A DNA stretch of 17,196 bases from Physocladia obscura (GCA_027596945.1 JADGJH010000542.1:1-17196), one strand, 5' to 3'; counted from the stretch's first letter, positions 1 through 10,000 are shown. Translations and numbers: made by a program. Notes: a model not told the origin generated them from the sequence alone.

Positions 1-27
1 CTAATAAATATAATCACAAATACATAC

Positions 28-3000
28 CATGCTTTTAAGAGAGCTTCTCGACTGGCGATATTTTTAGAAAGAAGAGCAGACAGTAAACTATTCACGCGCC
101 CTTGAACCTTTGACCAAGTTTTTGTGATGATGGAAGGTTTTGCAACAAGGTAGGGCTAAAAAAATAACTTAAAATTTAATGTTACACGAAAAATTAACTT
201 ACCAGCAAAATTCCAAACATGTCCAGAACATCATTTCCTGCCTTAGCACGCAATTTTTCCTTTTTCGACTTTCTAACCACGTGACCAGGTTTCACCAAAC
301 CTTCCAACAACGCTGTCGCAAACCACTGAACGGCGTTTTTCAAATCAACGTCAATTTCCATAGTCGGAAGCTCCCACATTTTGGGTCCGTAATTCGGCCG
401 CGAAAATCCAACCACGACGTCTTTCGTAGAGTCATATCGAGGCGCCGGTTGCTCCAAAAGTTTCCCTCGCTTCAACAGAGATTTCGGACCGATTTTCGAA
501 ATCCAATCCTCTGAAATAATAGTCACGTTTTTGAGCATGAGCTTTTTCATGATCTTTGACACTTCTCCGTCCCTACCAGCGCTAACATGAGTGGCTGCCA
601 CAGTTGAATCTTTTCGAACAAACATAACACCGGAGTTATCTGCAGTTAATCTTTCTTCGACACCAACAACTTCTTCATAAATTATCCATTCAGGGGCGGG
701 TCTCATATGCGAAAGCGACGATGACGCGTGAATCGTAAACACGTCAGTTTTATCGGACCACATTGTTGTGTATACTGGCTTGACATTTTTCACCCCAGTC
801 GAGAGGGCTGCTTTTGTCGCAGTTAAGTCGAAATGTGCAATATGGTCTGGATATCCGGCAAGCATGATTTGCCGCAAGATTGCCGTATCTTGGACAGTTG
901 GTGGAGGAATTGCTGGTGTTGAGAGGTATTTTAAACCGATTTTGTCCTTTGTTAAACAGGACTTCACAAGCGTTGCAAGTTGGATTCGAAGCCGGTTGAT
1001 TTCTTCAATTGCTTTTGGTCTTAAATAATGGTTTTCTATAAATAGTGCTGCAGCGGTTTTGGATTTCGATTCGGCCGCAAAATAAGCCCCGATTGCACGC
1101 AAAACTTTTAACGCATCTGAAGTTGGTGGATCCCCAGAAAACATCTATGTTGAAAGACGGAAAATGAATATATTTATATTTTATGTGTTTAAAACTGCAC
1201 CTGCATAACACGGTGCCATTCTCTAACTTTTTTCGATCTAAAGTCGTTATTGTCGTCATCATCATCTCCATCATGTCCTAGCACGTTATCATCGCGAATG
1301 AACGGATCTCCAACCGAAAGACCGGAAACTAAAGCAATCGTGTAAGGTAAAGTATATCCCGTTTGATCAGCTGCGATAATCAGCCTGCAACAACAAAAAA
1401 GAAAAAGCTTTCAATATAGACTGAAAAAAAAAAAAAAATGAAAAAAATCAAACATTTTCGCATATCGCGGAGACACAGGAAACTTTGATAGCATTTTTCC
1501 AAGCTCCGTAATTTTTCCACCGCCTTCAGTCTCAACTGACAAACTGCTTCGTTCAACAGCACCCAAATGAATTAGTAGCGTTTCTCCCGCCCGCAAATTT
1601 TCTTTCCCCGGAGGAGTTGGAAACGGAAAATTCAGCACATTCGATATTCCCATCGCTTTCATCTGCAACACGACTCCTTCAATCGGAACTCTAAGCATCT
1701 CTGGTCTAGAAAACTGCTCGAAATAATTCGCGAAAACGGCCGAACTAAAGAGCCTGTAGCAGTGTCCAGGGCCAACGCGTCCTGCACGCCCTGCGCGTTG
1801 GTCGGCTGATGCTCGCGATGTCCATCCGATTTGGAAAGTCTGCACGCCTGAATGCGTGTCGTATCGTCGTTCTTTGACTTTACCGCAATCTACAACGTAT
1901 TTCACGTTGGGGATCGTTAGAGATGTTTCGGCAACATTTGTTGCGACGACACAAAGCCGTGTTCCAGGTGGTGGAGTTTCGAAGACACGCATTTGGGCTT
2001 CGGTTGGAAGTAGCGAATATAATGGAAGTACATATAGTGGCATATCTAATTGAAAAAGATTGGAGTTGGTGCTATTCAAGAAAAAAAAAAAAACATATTG
2101 TTTACTTTCGCGTTTTTCCGTTTCTTTAGTATTTTCTGCGTAATCTTGATCATCTTTCTCTCCATCAGCGCCATCAAGAACATGCACTACTTCTTCTTCA
2201 TCGTCCTCGTCCAGAAACTCCCCATAATCATAATCATCGACTCCGTCTTCTCTTCCATACGTAGTGTCGTCATCAAACATTTGACCGTCTTCACTTTCGT
2301 CGAATATACCTGTTGTATCCGTTTTAAGCTTCGTTGGTGCTTCAACGGCCGCCGGTGCCAAAGAAGTTGATGCGTTTTTTGGGGGATAAGCTTGTCGAAG
2401 CCGATTTACTAGTGTGGTAATCTCCGACTGTCCTGTCAGAAACACGAGAATCGCGCCGTGCGGCAGTTTTGTATGAATCTTTGAAACTTTTTTAAACGCC
2501 TCACTGACGTAATCTGTTTCAGGCGTCACTCGATTGTAATGCACAGTAACTTTAAATTGTCTGCCATCGACTTTAACAACCGGCGGAATTCCTCCACCAC
2601 CATTTTCAGTGGCGGGAAACAAGACGCGATTTCCAGTGAAATCCTCGATGCGCAATGTTGCGCTCATTATAACAAGTTTAAGAGGTTTGACGCCGATAAT
2701 TTTTCCACTGTTTCGAAGGGCTGCGATTCGAGTCAACCAACCAATTAACACATCTGTTCCGACTGTGCGTTCGTGGGCCTCGTCAATGATTATCACGGAA
2801 TATTTGGTGAGGAGAAGGTCTCCACTAGCGGTTCCAAGGTGATTTCCGCTTTCAGCTCCGGCGCTCAATTCTCGTAAAAGAATACCTTCTGTCATAAACT
2901 TTATTCGTGTTGCGTCAGATACCGTGCTGGTGTCGTATCTGATTTGATAACCAACTGGCCCTTTGACAAGATCAGCATTCATTTCATAAGCCACACGCTG

Positions 3001-4541
3001 TGCCATACTGACTGCAGCAACACGGCGAGGTTGGGTGACGCCAATAATTCCCGGATATTGTGGATGCTCAGGGTTTCCGAAACCATGCTCATACAAAAAT
3101 TGTGGAAGTTGGGTTGTTTTACCCGACCCAGTTTCTCCGCATAAGATTGTTGTTGTGTTTCCGATAATCGATTCCATAATCTGTTGCTCCTCGCGAATAA
3201 TTGGGAGTGACATACGCGCCAGCTCCACTTCTTCTGTGCGCACGATAGAAACATAAAATTTGTTGCTTTGATTTGCTAAAATTGGTTTACGGTTACGATT
3301 TTCAGACGCAGGAATTGTTGTCGGTGGAGGTCTATAAGGCTTGTGATCCAGCTTCACGCCTTCAACAACATTAGTGTTCCAAACTGGTCCAGTCGATTTT
3401 GCGAGAGATTTCATTTGATTTTGCTCGACGACGTGAGGTTTCAAGTTGAGATCTTCGGAATCTACTCCACAAGATTCACTATCTTCATCAGATGATACGC
3501 CGTTAAATTTGTGTTCTTTCGTTTTTGGCTTTTTGGTTTGCTTCTTTTTCAACTTTTTTTTTTGCGCGACAACAGTCGGCACAGCTGTACCATCAGCAAC
3601 TTTTTTCAAAGCAAAACCGAATGTTCCGAGATTTGCTAAATTCGCAGTGATTTGTGGGGCTTTCAAACTCGATCCAAATCCACTTGACGAAACAATTTCA
3701 ATGGAAACAGGTTCATTTTGCGATTTCGATATTGCAGTTATTTTTTCGTGTCTGTCTTCTTTGATTGAATCGTCAGACGTGTTATTGTTGAAATCGTTGT
3801 AATCGTCACCACCCTGTTCTTTTTCCACAAAGAGGCGAGAGTTTGGATCTGAAATCGGAATACCAAATTTATATTCTTTCAGCGACTGTCGTAGTTTTTC
3901 TTTTGCTGATAATTTCTGATGATGATTGCTCTGTTAAAAAAAAAATAATGAAGAGAATAAAATTCTTACCACATGGCCCAAACTTTTACTGCTTTTGAGA
4001 AGTTCTCCGAGACTTTGTTCGAGATGTTGACCGCCGAGTTTCTTCACAAGCTTGACTCTTTCTTCCTTCTTTAACTGAGATTGGATAAATTTTTCGAGAC
4101 GTTTTCGTTTTTTCGACGATACTTTTCCTTCTGGTTGCTGAAATGCGTGATTGTGAAAGATGATTAGATACGAGAAAGAAACAACAGTCTATTCCCTATA
4201 CCTCAGAAAGGAGTTCCATAACGTTTGTAACTTGAGAATCTGAATTTTTGATGGCATTTTGCAGTCGATCTGCTTTGGTATTGAGCAGCACCGGAACTGG
4301 AGTAGTTGTGGATGAATAGTCGATTTCGCTGCCGTCAGAGTTTGTGATTGCCGGAGGAGCTTTGGATACTGTTTTGACAAAACGCTGTTTCTTTTTCTGC
4401 AGATTCAAAGAGAGATAGAGAGTTTCGTATGGTCAGTCAGCATCGTGTGATTGTAAAGTTGTCGCGAACGAGGAATCGAATAGAAAATCCGACCTTGTGC
4501 AAACTGCTTTTGCGCGCGTTTGCATTGTGCCGTTCTCTCAT
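28..4541 (-). CDS. DHX37: DHX37/Dhr1-type DEAH-box RNA helicase, 8 exons, 3' end outside the window
   Basis: DEAH/RHA helicase of the DHX37 (yeast Dhr1/Ecm16) family, which in known members acts in the nucleolus to release U3 snoRNA during small-subunit ribosome assembly. Exons in transcript order: 4541-4494, 4396-4202, 4137-3970, 3930-2106, 2045-1454, 1384-1201, 1144-203, 155-28. All joins keep frame and give about 1,360 residues so far. Visible motifs: GETGSGKT (about residue 402), TQPRR, DEAH (about 520), SAT (about 560), the motif V segment ATNVAETSLTIPN, and QRAGRAGR. An acidic insert sits between motifs IV and V. The N terminus is basic and low in complexity; the C-terminal exons carry helicase-associated and OB-type sequence up to SREALLKAW. 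The start is ATG at 4541 (MRERHNANARKSS), like other family N termini. The first donor (GTCGGA) and the donor at 1200 (GTGCAG) are weak, so those two junctions are less certain. A donor GTATGT at 27 suggests one more exon to the left. Confidence 0.9.
2046..2105 (-). other. 60-nt intron of the DHX37 gene that stays open in frame
   Basis: On the minus strand the segment begins GTAAAC, has a long T run and ends CAATTAG. Its length is a multiple of three and it contains no in-frame stop, so it can also be read straight through as 20 extra residues rich in Phe. Splicing gives KREN-MPLYVLPLYSLL, which fits the family better. Splicing is inferred from the boundaries and the T run, not proven. Confidence 0.7.
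3931..3969 (-). other. 39-nt intron of the DHX37 gene
   Basis: The minus strand reads GTAAG at its start, then a T-rich stretch, and ends TTAACAG. Removal joins KSLGHV to SNHHQKLSAKEK in phase 0. It is one of the shortest introns in the window and shows that this host probably splices introns under 40 nt, which supports the 37-nt intron proposed near 13.8 kb. Confidence 0.7.
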
Positions 4542-5336
4542 GACTTTAAAAGCAGAAAAAAAAACAAAAAAAAAAACAACACAGATTTGGTTTTAGTAGC
4601 TAACAAAACTTTTTCAGCAGTAGTGAAAACCTGACTGCTTAACAATTATTAATGGTTAATTCTATTAAACATAACTACAGGGATTTCACACTTTAGTTCT
4701 GAGAGACAGCTACCAGCAGGACTACTACTTTTCTACAACTTACCGGAATCTTACGCTTGTTCCCATTCTACTTTCTGCAATTTACTTAATCTTCTAATGT
4801 ATTGACCATTTTTCAACCCAATTAAAGTTTTTTTTTGGTAATCAGGAAGGATCTATGTCAAATTTACCTGAAACATGTAGTAAGCACCATGAGTATTTAT
4901 CAAATTGTTGCATATTAATGAAATTATAATCTTTGTGCAATACTAAATGAGTGTGGTTATTTTAGTGAAATTTTTTTTAATCCAACTACATCTTATAAGA
5001 TAATCTTGAGAGATACAGGGTTTATTTCAATAAAATTCAACCCTCATTCTTTCATTTAATTTTTTTGCTTTATTCCTCAGCATTTTGCCAATTATTTTCA
5101 TATTCATCCTTATGATTTTGTCGGGAATATTTTGAAAATTCTTGCACAACAAATACAATTGTAGACAATTCGAAAGTCAAGTCACCTTGAAAAGTTTTAA
5201 TATTAAAAAATATCATATAGCCTATTTCAGTCAAAAAATATGTTACTGTGATGTGTGTTCCTTATTTTTAATAAAATAAAATATATTTGAGAAAGTTTCT
5301 TAAAAATATTGTTCTTTCCAAAAAAAAAAAAGGAAC
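4542..5336. other. AT-rich divergent spacer between DHX37 and the IQANK1-like gene
   Basis: About 800 bp between two divergently transcribed genes, so it must hold both promoters. It contains A/T runs but no clear TATA or operator that can be defended. The part from about 4690 to 4990 is a transposon relic, listed separately. I see no other gene or RNA here. Confidence 0.6.
4690..4990 (+). mobile_element. Short decayed relic of the same PIF/Harbinger element as at 8.3-8.8 kb
   Basis: The stretch TTAGTTCTGAGA ... CAGCTACCAGCA ... CAACTTACCGGAATCTTACG (4692-4757) matches TTAGTTCTGAGA ... CAGCTACCAGCA ... CAACTTACTGGAACCTTATG at 8321-8417, with about 37 nt missing between the first two blocks. 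Translated, both give LQLTG(I/T)L(R/C)LF. Weaker similarity continues to about 4970, where VWLF stands where the transposase has its VWGFID-like segment. It is too degraded to be a gene. The alignment was made by eye. Confidence 0.55.
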
Positions 5337-6236
5337 ATGACTGCAGGAACTTTGGCAAAAAGAAAAGAAAAACAGATTGCCCTGAAACCTCAAGTTACAG
5401 CGTTAGCCAAATTACCTCCCATCCCAACGTCCGAAGGATCGCAAAAAGTTCAAAAAATCTCGAAACTTATAAAACCAAAGACTATTGGTCGGCTGGAACC
5501 ACTGCCAAAAAAAAGTTTTGAAAAAAACGAAGAGATCATCGAACTTGGTCCAAACTCCGTAATAAACACTGTCGATGACAAAAACGAAATGAACCAAGCA
5601 ATTTTTCTCACCATATTGGACTTGAAAGATTCGCCTTTGCCACAAATAAACGAAAAATTCAAAAAATCGACTATCACATTTGATGTTTCGGAGCGTAAGC
5701 TGTTCAAAATTCCGTTGAAATATCTTCAAGTCCTAATTGACACGATTTTTCAAGCAAGTCACTTGACACCGCTGCTTATCGATCCTTCAGGGCGAGTTGA
5801 TACATACTTCACATACGCTGGAAATGGACTTGTCGTTGACTGTAAAAAGATTCTAATTCAATGCGACATTCAAAAAGCTGTCAGTAAAGAAGATGCCAAA
5901 GAAGAATTGAGAAAAGTAATTGTGGCAGGGCTCAAACATGGCAAAACAATGGTGTTTACAATGATGAATTCGGCGTTTGCATTTCAAAAATATTTCGACG
6001 ATAAGTTCTTTCCCGAGTGCATCTTACAGCAAGCTGGTGCAGAGTTTCTAAAAGACAAGAATGCTTATAATCCATGTTTACGGAAAGAGGATCTTGACGA
6101 ATTTGGGGGGTTTTACCCCAACAATGATTTCAAGGTGCTTCTCACTACACAATTTGAGCTCGAAGATTATGAACAGTTTTTGGAAAAAAGTCTGGATCTT
6201 ATGAATGTCGTTCCTGTTTTTATTGAAAATGAGTGA
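5337..6236 (+). CDS. IQANK1-like protein, 299 aa, intronless
   Basis: Single open frame starting at ATG 5337, right after an A-rich stretch, and ending TGA. The first ~75 residues are basic and low in complexity (many Lys), without a signal peptide or membrane segment. From about residue 100 there is a folded domain with PLLIDPSGRVDTYFTY, a LRKVIVAGLKHGKTMVF segment and a C-terminal FKVLLTTQFELEDYEQFL. In my recollection this order (a DPSG element, a conserved G-K-T/P-LVF helix, a late beta-rich tail) matches the C-terminal domain of IQANK1-type proteins, which have an AAA-like or dynein-like fold. IQ motifs and ankyrin repeats are not visible, so this is the isolated domain. If the match holds, a cilium- or flagellum-related role and a zoosporic host would fit, but that is inference. 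It is transcribed away from DHX37 and toward the aprataxin gene. Confidence 0.6.
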   Translation: MTAGTLAKRKEKQIALKPQVTALAKLPPIPTSEGSQKVQKISKLIKPKTIGRLEPLPKKSFEKNEEIIELGPNSVINTVDDKNEMNQAIFLTILDLKDSPLPQINEKFKKSTITFDVSERKLFKIPLKYLQVLIDTIFQASHLTPLLIDPSGRVDTYFTYAGNGLVVDCKKILIQCDIQKAVSKEDAKEELRKVIVAGLKHGKTMVFTMMNSAFAFQKYFDDKFFPECILQQAGAEFLKDKNAYNPCLRKEDLDEFGGFYPNNDFKVLLTTQFELEDYEQFLEKSLDLMNVVPVFIENE

Positions 6237-6269
6237 AGAGAAAATCTGCATAATTCAGTCGATTTGCCC

Positions 6270-6310
6270 ATAATAATAATAATAATAATAATAATGATAA
6301 TAATACTAGT

Positions 6311-6382
<72 letters not shown>
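6270..6382. repeat. TAA/ATA trinucleotide microsatellite
   Basis: About 110 bp of (TAA)n with interruptions around 6295-6318 (ATGATAATAATACTAGTATT). It lies just after the stop codon of the IQANK1-like gene. The long Ile- or Asn-only frames that cross it are artefacts of the repeat. Confidence 0.97.
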
Positions 6383-6457
6383 CCACATTATTTACTGTCT
6401 TGGAACACTCGTTTATTTTCTTTCAAGTGAAGAGCGAAAGGATAAAAGCAGGCCAAG

Positions 6458-6477
6458 AAACCCCCCAAAAGGGGTTT
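6458..6477. other. Small GC hairpin in the convergent spacer
   Basis: AAACCCC and GGGGTTT form a perfect 7-bp stem around a 6-nt loop (CCAAAA). It lies between the 3' ends of two converging genes. It could act at RNA level near a 3' end or be a chance fold. Confidence 0.4.
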
Positions 6478-6514
6478 GGATGGCGATAAGAAGCCCCCGA
6501 CAGAATAATAAAAT

Positions 6515-7330
6515 TCATGACTGCTCTGTTTCCAGGTGCTTCTTGAGCTCTGGAATATTTTTCATATTTTTTTGACATTTATAGCAAACCAAAGGGATTT
6601 TGAGCAGAGCTTCACATTCTTCTTCAGTTCCAATCTGTGTTTTATCATTAAGCATAAACTACTGCGTGGCAGAGTATACCTGGATACGGCCAAATTCATT
6701 GATTTCCGCAATAACTTGATTGAGTGGCCTAAAAAACGAGGTGGCAAACGAATTATAATGGCGCTTGTTTTTGAGGCTCGGCGAAATTAAATCTTCTGAG
6801 ATAATATGCAAGTGCAAATGGGCCATCGAGGGAACTGAATGGAATCCCGCGCGCAGTTTCATATTGGGACGAGTTTCTTGGATGCGGACAAACGCGTCCT
6901 GCAACGATCCCAGAAGCGGCAAATGTAGGTTTGTTAAGCCGCGAATGTCAGCCGGACATTCGTGTACCCGCGGAAGGGCAAGGAAATGAAGCCGTGCCTT
7001 CGGGTATTTGTCGACAATCACAACAACTTCACGCGAAACATCAACAACAACTTCCGGACCAAACTGCTCCGGATTCGCAACGTACGGTTTCAGCGCGTGC
7101 TGCCAGGACTGATTGTGCTGTTTATTAGGCGATAAAGCGTAATTTGAATCGCCAGAATCACTTGACTTTTGCTTTTTTGACGCCGATGAACTTGTAGGCG
7201 CTGCCCGTTTAGAGCTATCCGCTACAATACGAGTTAATGATGCACTTGCTGGTGTTGGTACTGGATTTGCTGTTGTTGCTGGCTTCTTCACGAGAAAGAA
7301 GGGATGGATTGCTTTATTTGATTTGTTCAT
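6515..7330 (-). CDS. APTX: Aprataxin / Hnt3 DNA-adenylate hydrolase, 2 exons
   Basis: HIT-superfamily enzyme that removes AMP from abortive 5'-adenylated DNA ends left by failed ligation. It is nuclear in known members. Exon 1 is 7330-6680 (217 residues) and exon 2 is 6634-6515; the 45-nt intron (6679-6635, GTATAC...ACAG) is phase 0, giving a 256-residue protein. The HIT core has FHSVPSM and the catalytic HLHLH triad (about residues 170-175), followed by SPSLKNKRHYNSF, a hallmark of aprataxin. Exon 2 supplies the zinc finger, CYKC...H...E, matching the C2HE ligands described for fission yeast Aptx. There is no FHA domain, as usual in fungi. The first 80 residues are Ser/Lys rich with a likely bipartite NLS (KRA...KKQK). 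Residues NKAIHPFF near the N terminus resemble a PCNA-interacting motif with Asn in place of Gln. The product is well supported; the partner inference is not. Confidence 0.93.
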
Positions 7331-7653
7331 GGCAAATTTTGGTGGGTTTGAATTTATTGAAATCAGTTCAGCGCGTCAGGAGATATAGACAAGTTTCTTT
7401 TAGTGTTTTTTCAAAATTCTCTGGCATGACTAATGGCCTTGCTTTCGCAAACTATCTTGGCAGCTCCCCAACCAAGTTTTGTCCAACTCTTTTTCCCCAA
7501 CATTTGACCCTGCAAGTTGAATTGGAAAAGTGCCATTCATCAGAAAGGTTTTGCAAACAAGTATTTCTTTGTGAAATGTTTGTGTTGGCCACAAGGATAT
7601 TCCTTATCTTTTTTTGATTTGTAAACAAGGAAATTTTAATTCTCCCAGAAAAA
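7331..7653. other. Upstream region of the aprataxin gene
   Basis: About 320 bp between the aprataxin start and the first transposon-like relic. It presumably holds the aprataxin promoter. The open frames crossing it are antisense shadows or short. No gene, RNA or repeat is supported here. Confidence 0.5.
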
Positions 7654-8010
7654 TGAATCAGAAAAATACAGACAACTTTGACAAATTGATGGCAGGTTGC
7701 AGACAGTCATTTGGAATTCTGGTTGCTGCAGGCTATAATATGCTATTGATATCTCCAAAATCAATAGATATTCCACCAATTCATGTGAATTTAGCAAGCA
7801 TGAGTGATGAAACAAGCAAGTTCAATTACTGATTGAACAAGTCAAAGCTCACTCAACTAGTTTTCAAACTTGAGCTGCCATTTATATTTTTATAAAAGAT
7901 AAGCACAAGGCATTCAATTTGGAAGCACTATCATCTTTTTTCAATGCTTCAAATACCCAAATTGGCTTGGTGTTCTAATGTTTTAGATGAAGCTGCACTG
8001 CCCTGTCAGT
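7654..8010 (+). pseudogene. Unidentified decayed coding relic
   Basis: ATG at 7654 opens a 59-codon frame (MNQKNTDNFDKLMAGCRQ...), stopping at TGA 7830. A second frame continues with protein-like sequence (LIEQVKAHSTSFQT, stop, then IKDKHKAFNLEALSSFFNA) to about 7975. The frame change plus stop codons suggest a decayed gene, most likely from a mobile element because it is followed by transposase relics. I do not recognise the family. Confidence 0.4.
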
Positions 8011-8320
8011 TCTATTCAATTATGTCTTTTGTTATAAATTAGATCACTAATCTAATTTTTCTCAAAGAATTTTCTTGAAATTTCTCAAGCCTTCTATTAA
8101 CCTCAAGAACTCAAAAATAATTCAAGCAATTTCCAACTGCTTTCAAACCATTCTTCTTTCTAAGTGTCTTTTATTGTTTTTCTTTCTTTTTCTTCAAAAA
8201 CTACTTAAGATATACTTTGCTTTTGTTTGGTAAGACCCATAATAAAGAAAAGAAGAGAGTTGAGTTTAAGTATTAAACTTCAAACCAAACCAAATCCCAT
8301 ACTACTTATTATCTTGTCAT
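8011..8320. other. AT-rich stretch with no recognisable gene
   Basis: Rich in T and CTT runs, with no protein-like frame I can support on either strand. It joins the unidentified relic to the Harbinger transposase relic and may be decayed element sequence. Confidence 0.4.
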
Positions 8321-8835
8321 TTAGTTCTGAGATACCTAGATTTGAATTAGTTGATTCAAGCTGCTACAGCTACCAGCAAAATCTTCTACCATTTTCTTCA
8401 ACTTACTGGAACCTTATGCCTGTTCTTCAGCTATATACAATGAATTTATTTCATCTTCAATCATGTCTGCAAAAGCTTTGGGCATTTATTGAACTGGGAT
8501 ACCTCACACTTGAATGAACAAAAGCAGCATGAATTCAAAATGGCAGTTCATGCAAATGGAGCTGCACTTTAAAATGTTGTTGCTTTTATTTATAAAATTT
8601 TGTGTCAAATTGTGCAACCAACTCAAGGTGTTCAGAAACAGGCATTCAATGGCTACTGACATAAGCATATGCTGAAATTTCAATCACTTGCCTGTCTGGA
8701 TGGAATCATTGCACACCTACACAGGATCAAGTTGTCTGCTGACACTTTTTTCTGATATACTAAAAATGGAATCTTCAATTTAAACGCTGCTTATGGGTTG
8801 CTGGAATGGATAGTCTCACCCATTGATTATATAAT
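8321..8835 (+). pseudogene. PIF/Harbinger (DDE_Tnp_4) transposase pseudogene
   Basis: From about 8480 one frame reads GHLLNWDTSHLNEQKQ, then VHANGAAL, NVVAFIY, KQAFNGY, HKHMLKFQSLACLDGIIAHL and so on to about 8830. Three in-frame stops (in GAAL-stop-NVV, NGY-stop-HKH and FF-stop-YTK) break it, with no frameshift. The order matches the core of Harbinger-type DDE transposases: a helix ending GHLL.W, a GAPL-like turn, the GFIDGT segment with the first catalytic Asp (here degraded to AFIYKI, Asp lost), then NGHKR.H.LKFQS and DGIIAHL. The preceding part (8321-8480) continues in the same frame with further stops. Later transposase parts with the remaining catalytic residues are not recognisable. 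It is dead DNA. The family call is from remembered motif patterns and needs a profile search. Confidence 0.72.
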
Positions 8836-9332
8836 ATAATTATTAAATCTCATATAGTCCATTCCATTTGTATATCAAAATAGAAATTATTATATTTAAC
8901 AATATTCTATTCTTTGACTTGTTTTCTACTGCTGCAATCCTTTCAGATGTTGTTGCTGAATCAACTTCTGTGGCTTTCTTGTATGCTTCTGTCAAAGATG
9001 CAAAGGAAGCAGCAGCAGAGCATTGTTCTTACAATAAAGTTTTAGGCAATATATTTAAAAACTGAAGTCAATATAAAAAAATCACTGGATGTAATAAAAG
9101 ACAATTATGTAACATACCATCAACAAGCCTGGCTAGCTGTTGATTGTATATATAATTTCATTTCCATTGCCTATCACTTTTGCCAAAAAAAAAGATTTTT
9201 TGAATATCAAGGACAAAGAAGAAATTTGAAATTCAGAAAATGTTATAGGATACTGTTTTGTTTCTTTTTTTTTTTACTTTTCTTATTTTTGGAAAACATC
9301 ATCTTACAAATAAATATAAATTCTATCCTCTA
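8836..9332. other. AT-rich inter-element DNA with one short unrecognised frame
   Basis: Contains a 65-codon frame (8868-9065) with an Ala/Glu-rich end (SVKDAKEAAAEHCSYNKVL) that looks partly protein-like but matches nothing I know. The rest is poly-T and poly-A rich. It may be the tail of the Harbinger relic or the decayed N-terminal part of the next transposase. Confidence 0.35.
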
Positions 9333-10000
9333 ATGTGTCTCCCATCAAGCTTTATAACCTCCCTGTTGATGTGAAAAATCAACACTTTGTTAAACCACCG
9401 AACACAATTTATTTTCTGCAGCTTCTGAACTCATTCCTTTTTGCAAATATGAAAAACAAAGTCTGCAGACTTTACCAACCATGTGGAAGTTTTGCAACAG
9501 AATTGCTCAGCAAAATAGGTGAGAAACTTACTCCAATTACTGTGAAAGCACACTTGTGTAATTTCTCAAAGTTTATACTGGATTCTTTTGAGTGGACAGG
9601 AATATTTCCACTCAATAAAGAAAAGATTGCTGAAGCAGCAATGTTGAACATTGATGCTCAATCAACTGAAATCACAAGTGTGCAAGCTATTGCTAATGCA
9701 GTGATTGAATTCTTTACATTGTCAAGCATTGAATCTTCTGTCAAGAAGGTGCCTGCAAGACTAAAAGAAGTATTAAAATTGATAAAGTATATAATGCAAA
9801 TATTTATAATTGGCACAGCTAAACACTCTTGATTAAAAGAAAACTGCAGAAAGCTGTAGCAAAGAGGAAAGAGGATAGGAAGAATGCAAAGATTGACCAG
9901 CAAAATGCAAAGACAGTTACAAAAATCATTCTGAAGTGCAATGGAACAAGGAACAATGAATCTTGCACAATAAAGTGGCGATCAAGCCTAATTTGGTTTA
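9333..10000 (+). pseudogene. pogo/Tigger-type (DDE_1) transposase C-terminal remnant
   Basis: The frame from about 9320 reads SPIKLYNLPVDVKNQHFVKPPNTIYFLQ-LLNSFLFANMKNK. This follows the pattern of DDE_1 transposases after the second catalytic Asp: GHSSHxS, then LPPNTTHxLQPLDxxxFxPxK. Further on, FSKFILDSFEWTGIFPLNKEKI matches the family's GFRxTGIxPxNP block. Changes at usually fixed positions (QPLD has become QLLN) show decay. The frame stops at 9832; a second frame immediately downstream carries a Lys/Arg-rich tail (KRKLQKAVAKRKEDRKNAK) typical of these proteins, so one frameshift separates them. The N-terminal DNA-binding domain and first catalytic residues are missing. Confidence 0.7.

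Noticed and set aside
3446..3802. 118-codon plus-strand frame inside the DHX37 gene
   Set aside because: It is the antisense shadow of the N-terminal coding exon.
6167..6575. Long Ile-rich frames across 6264-6388 on both strands
   Set aside because: They are translations of the TAA microsatellite and have no protein character.
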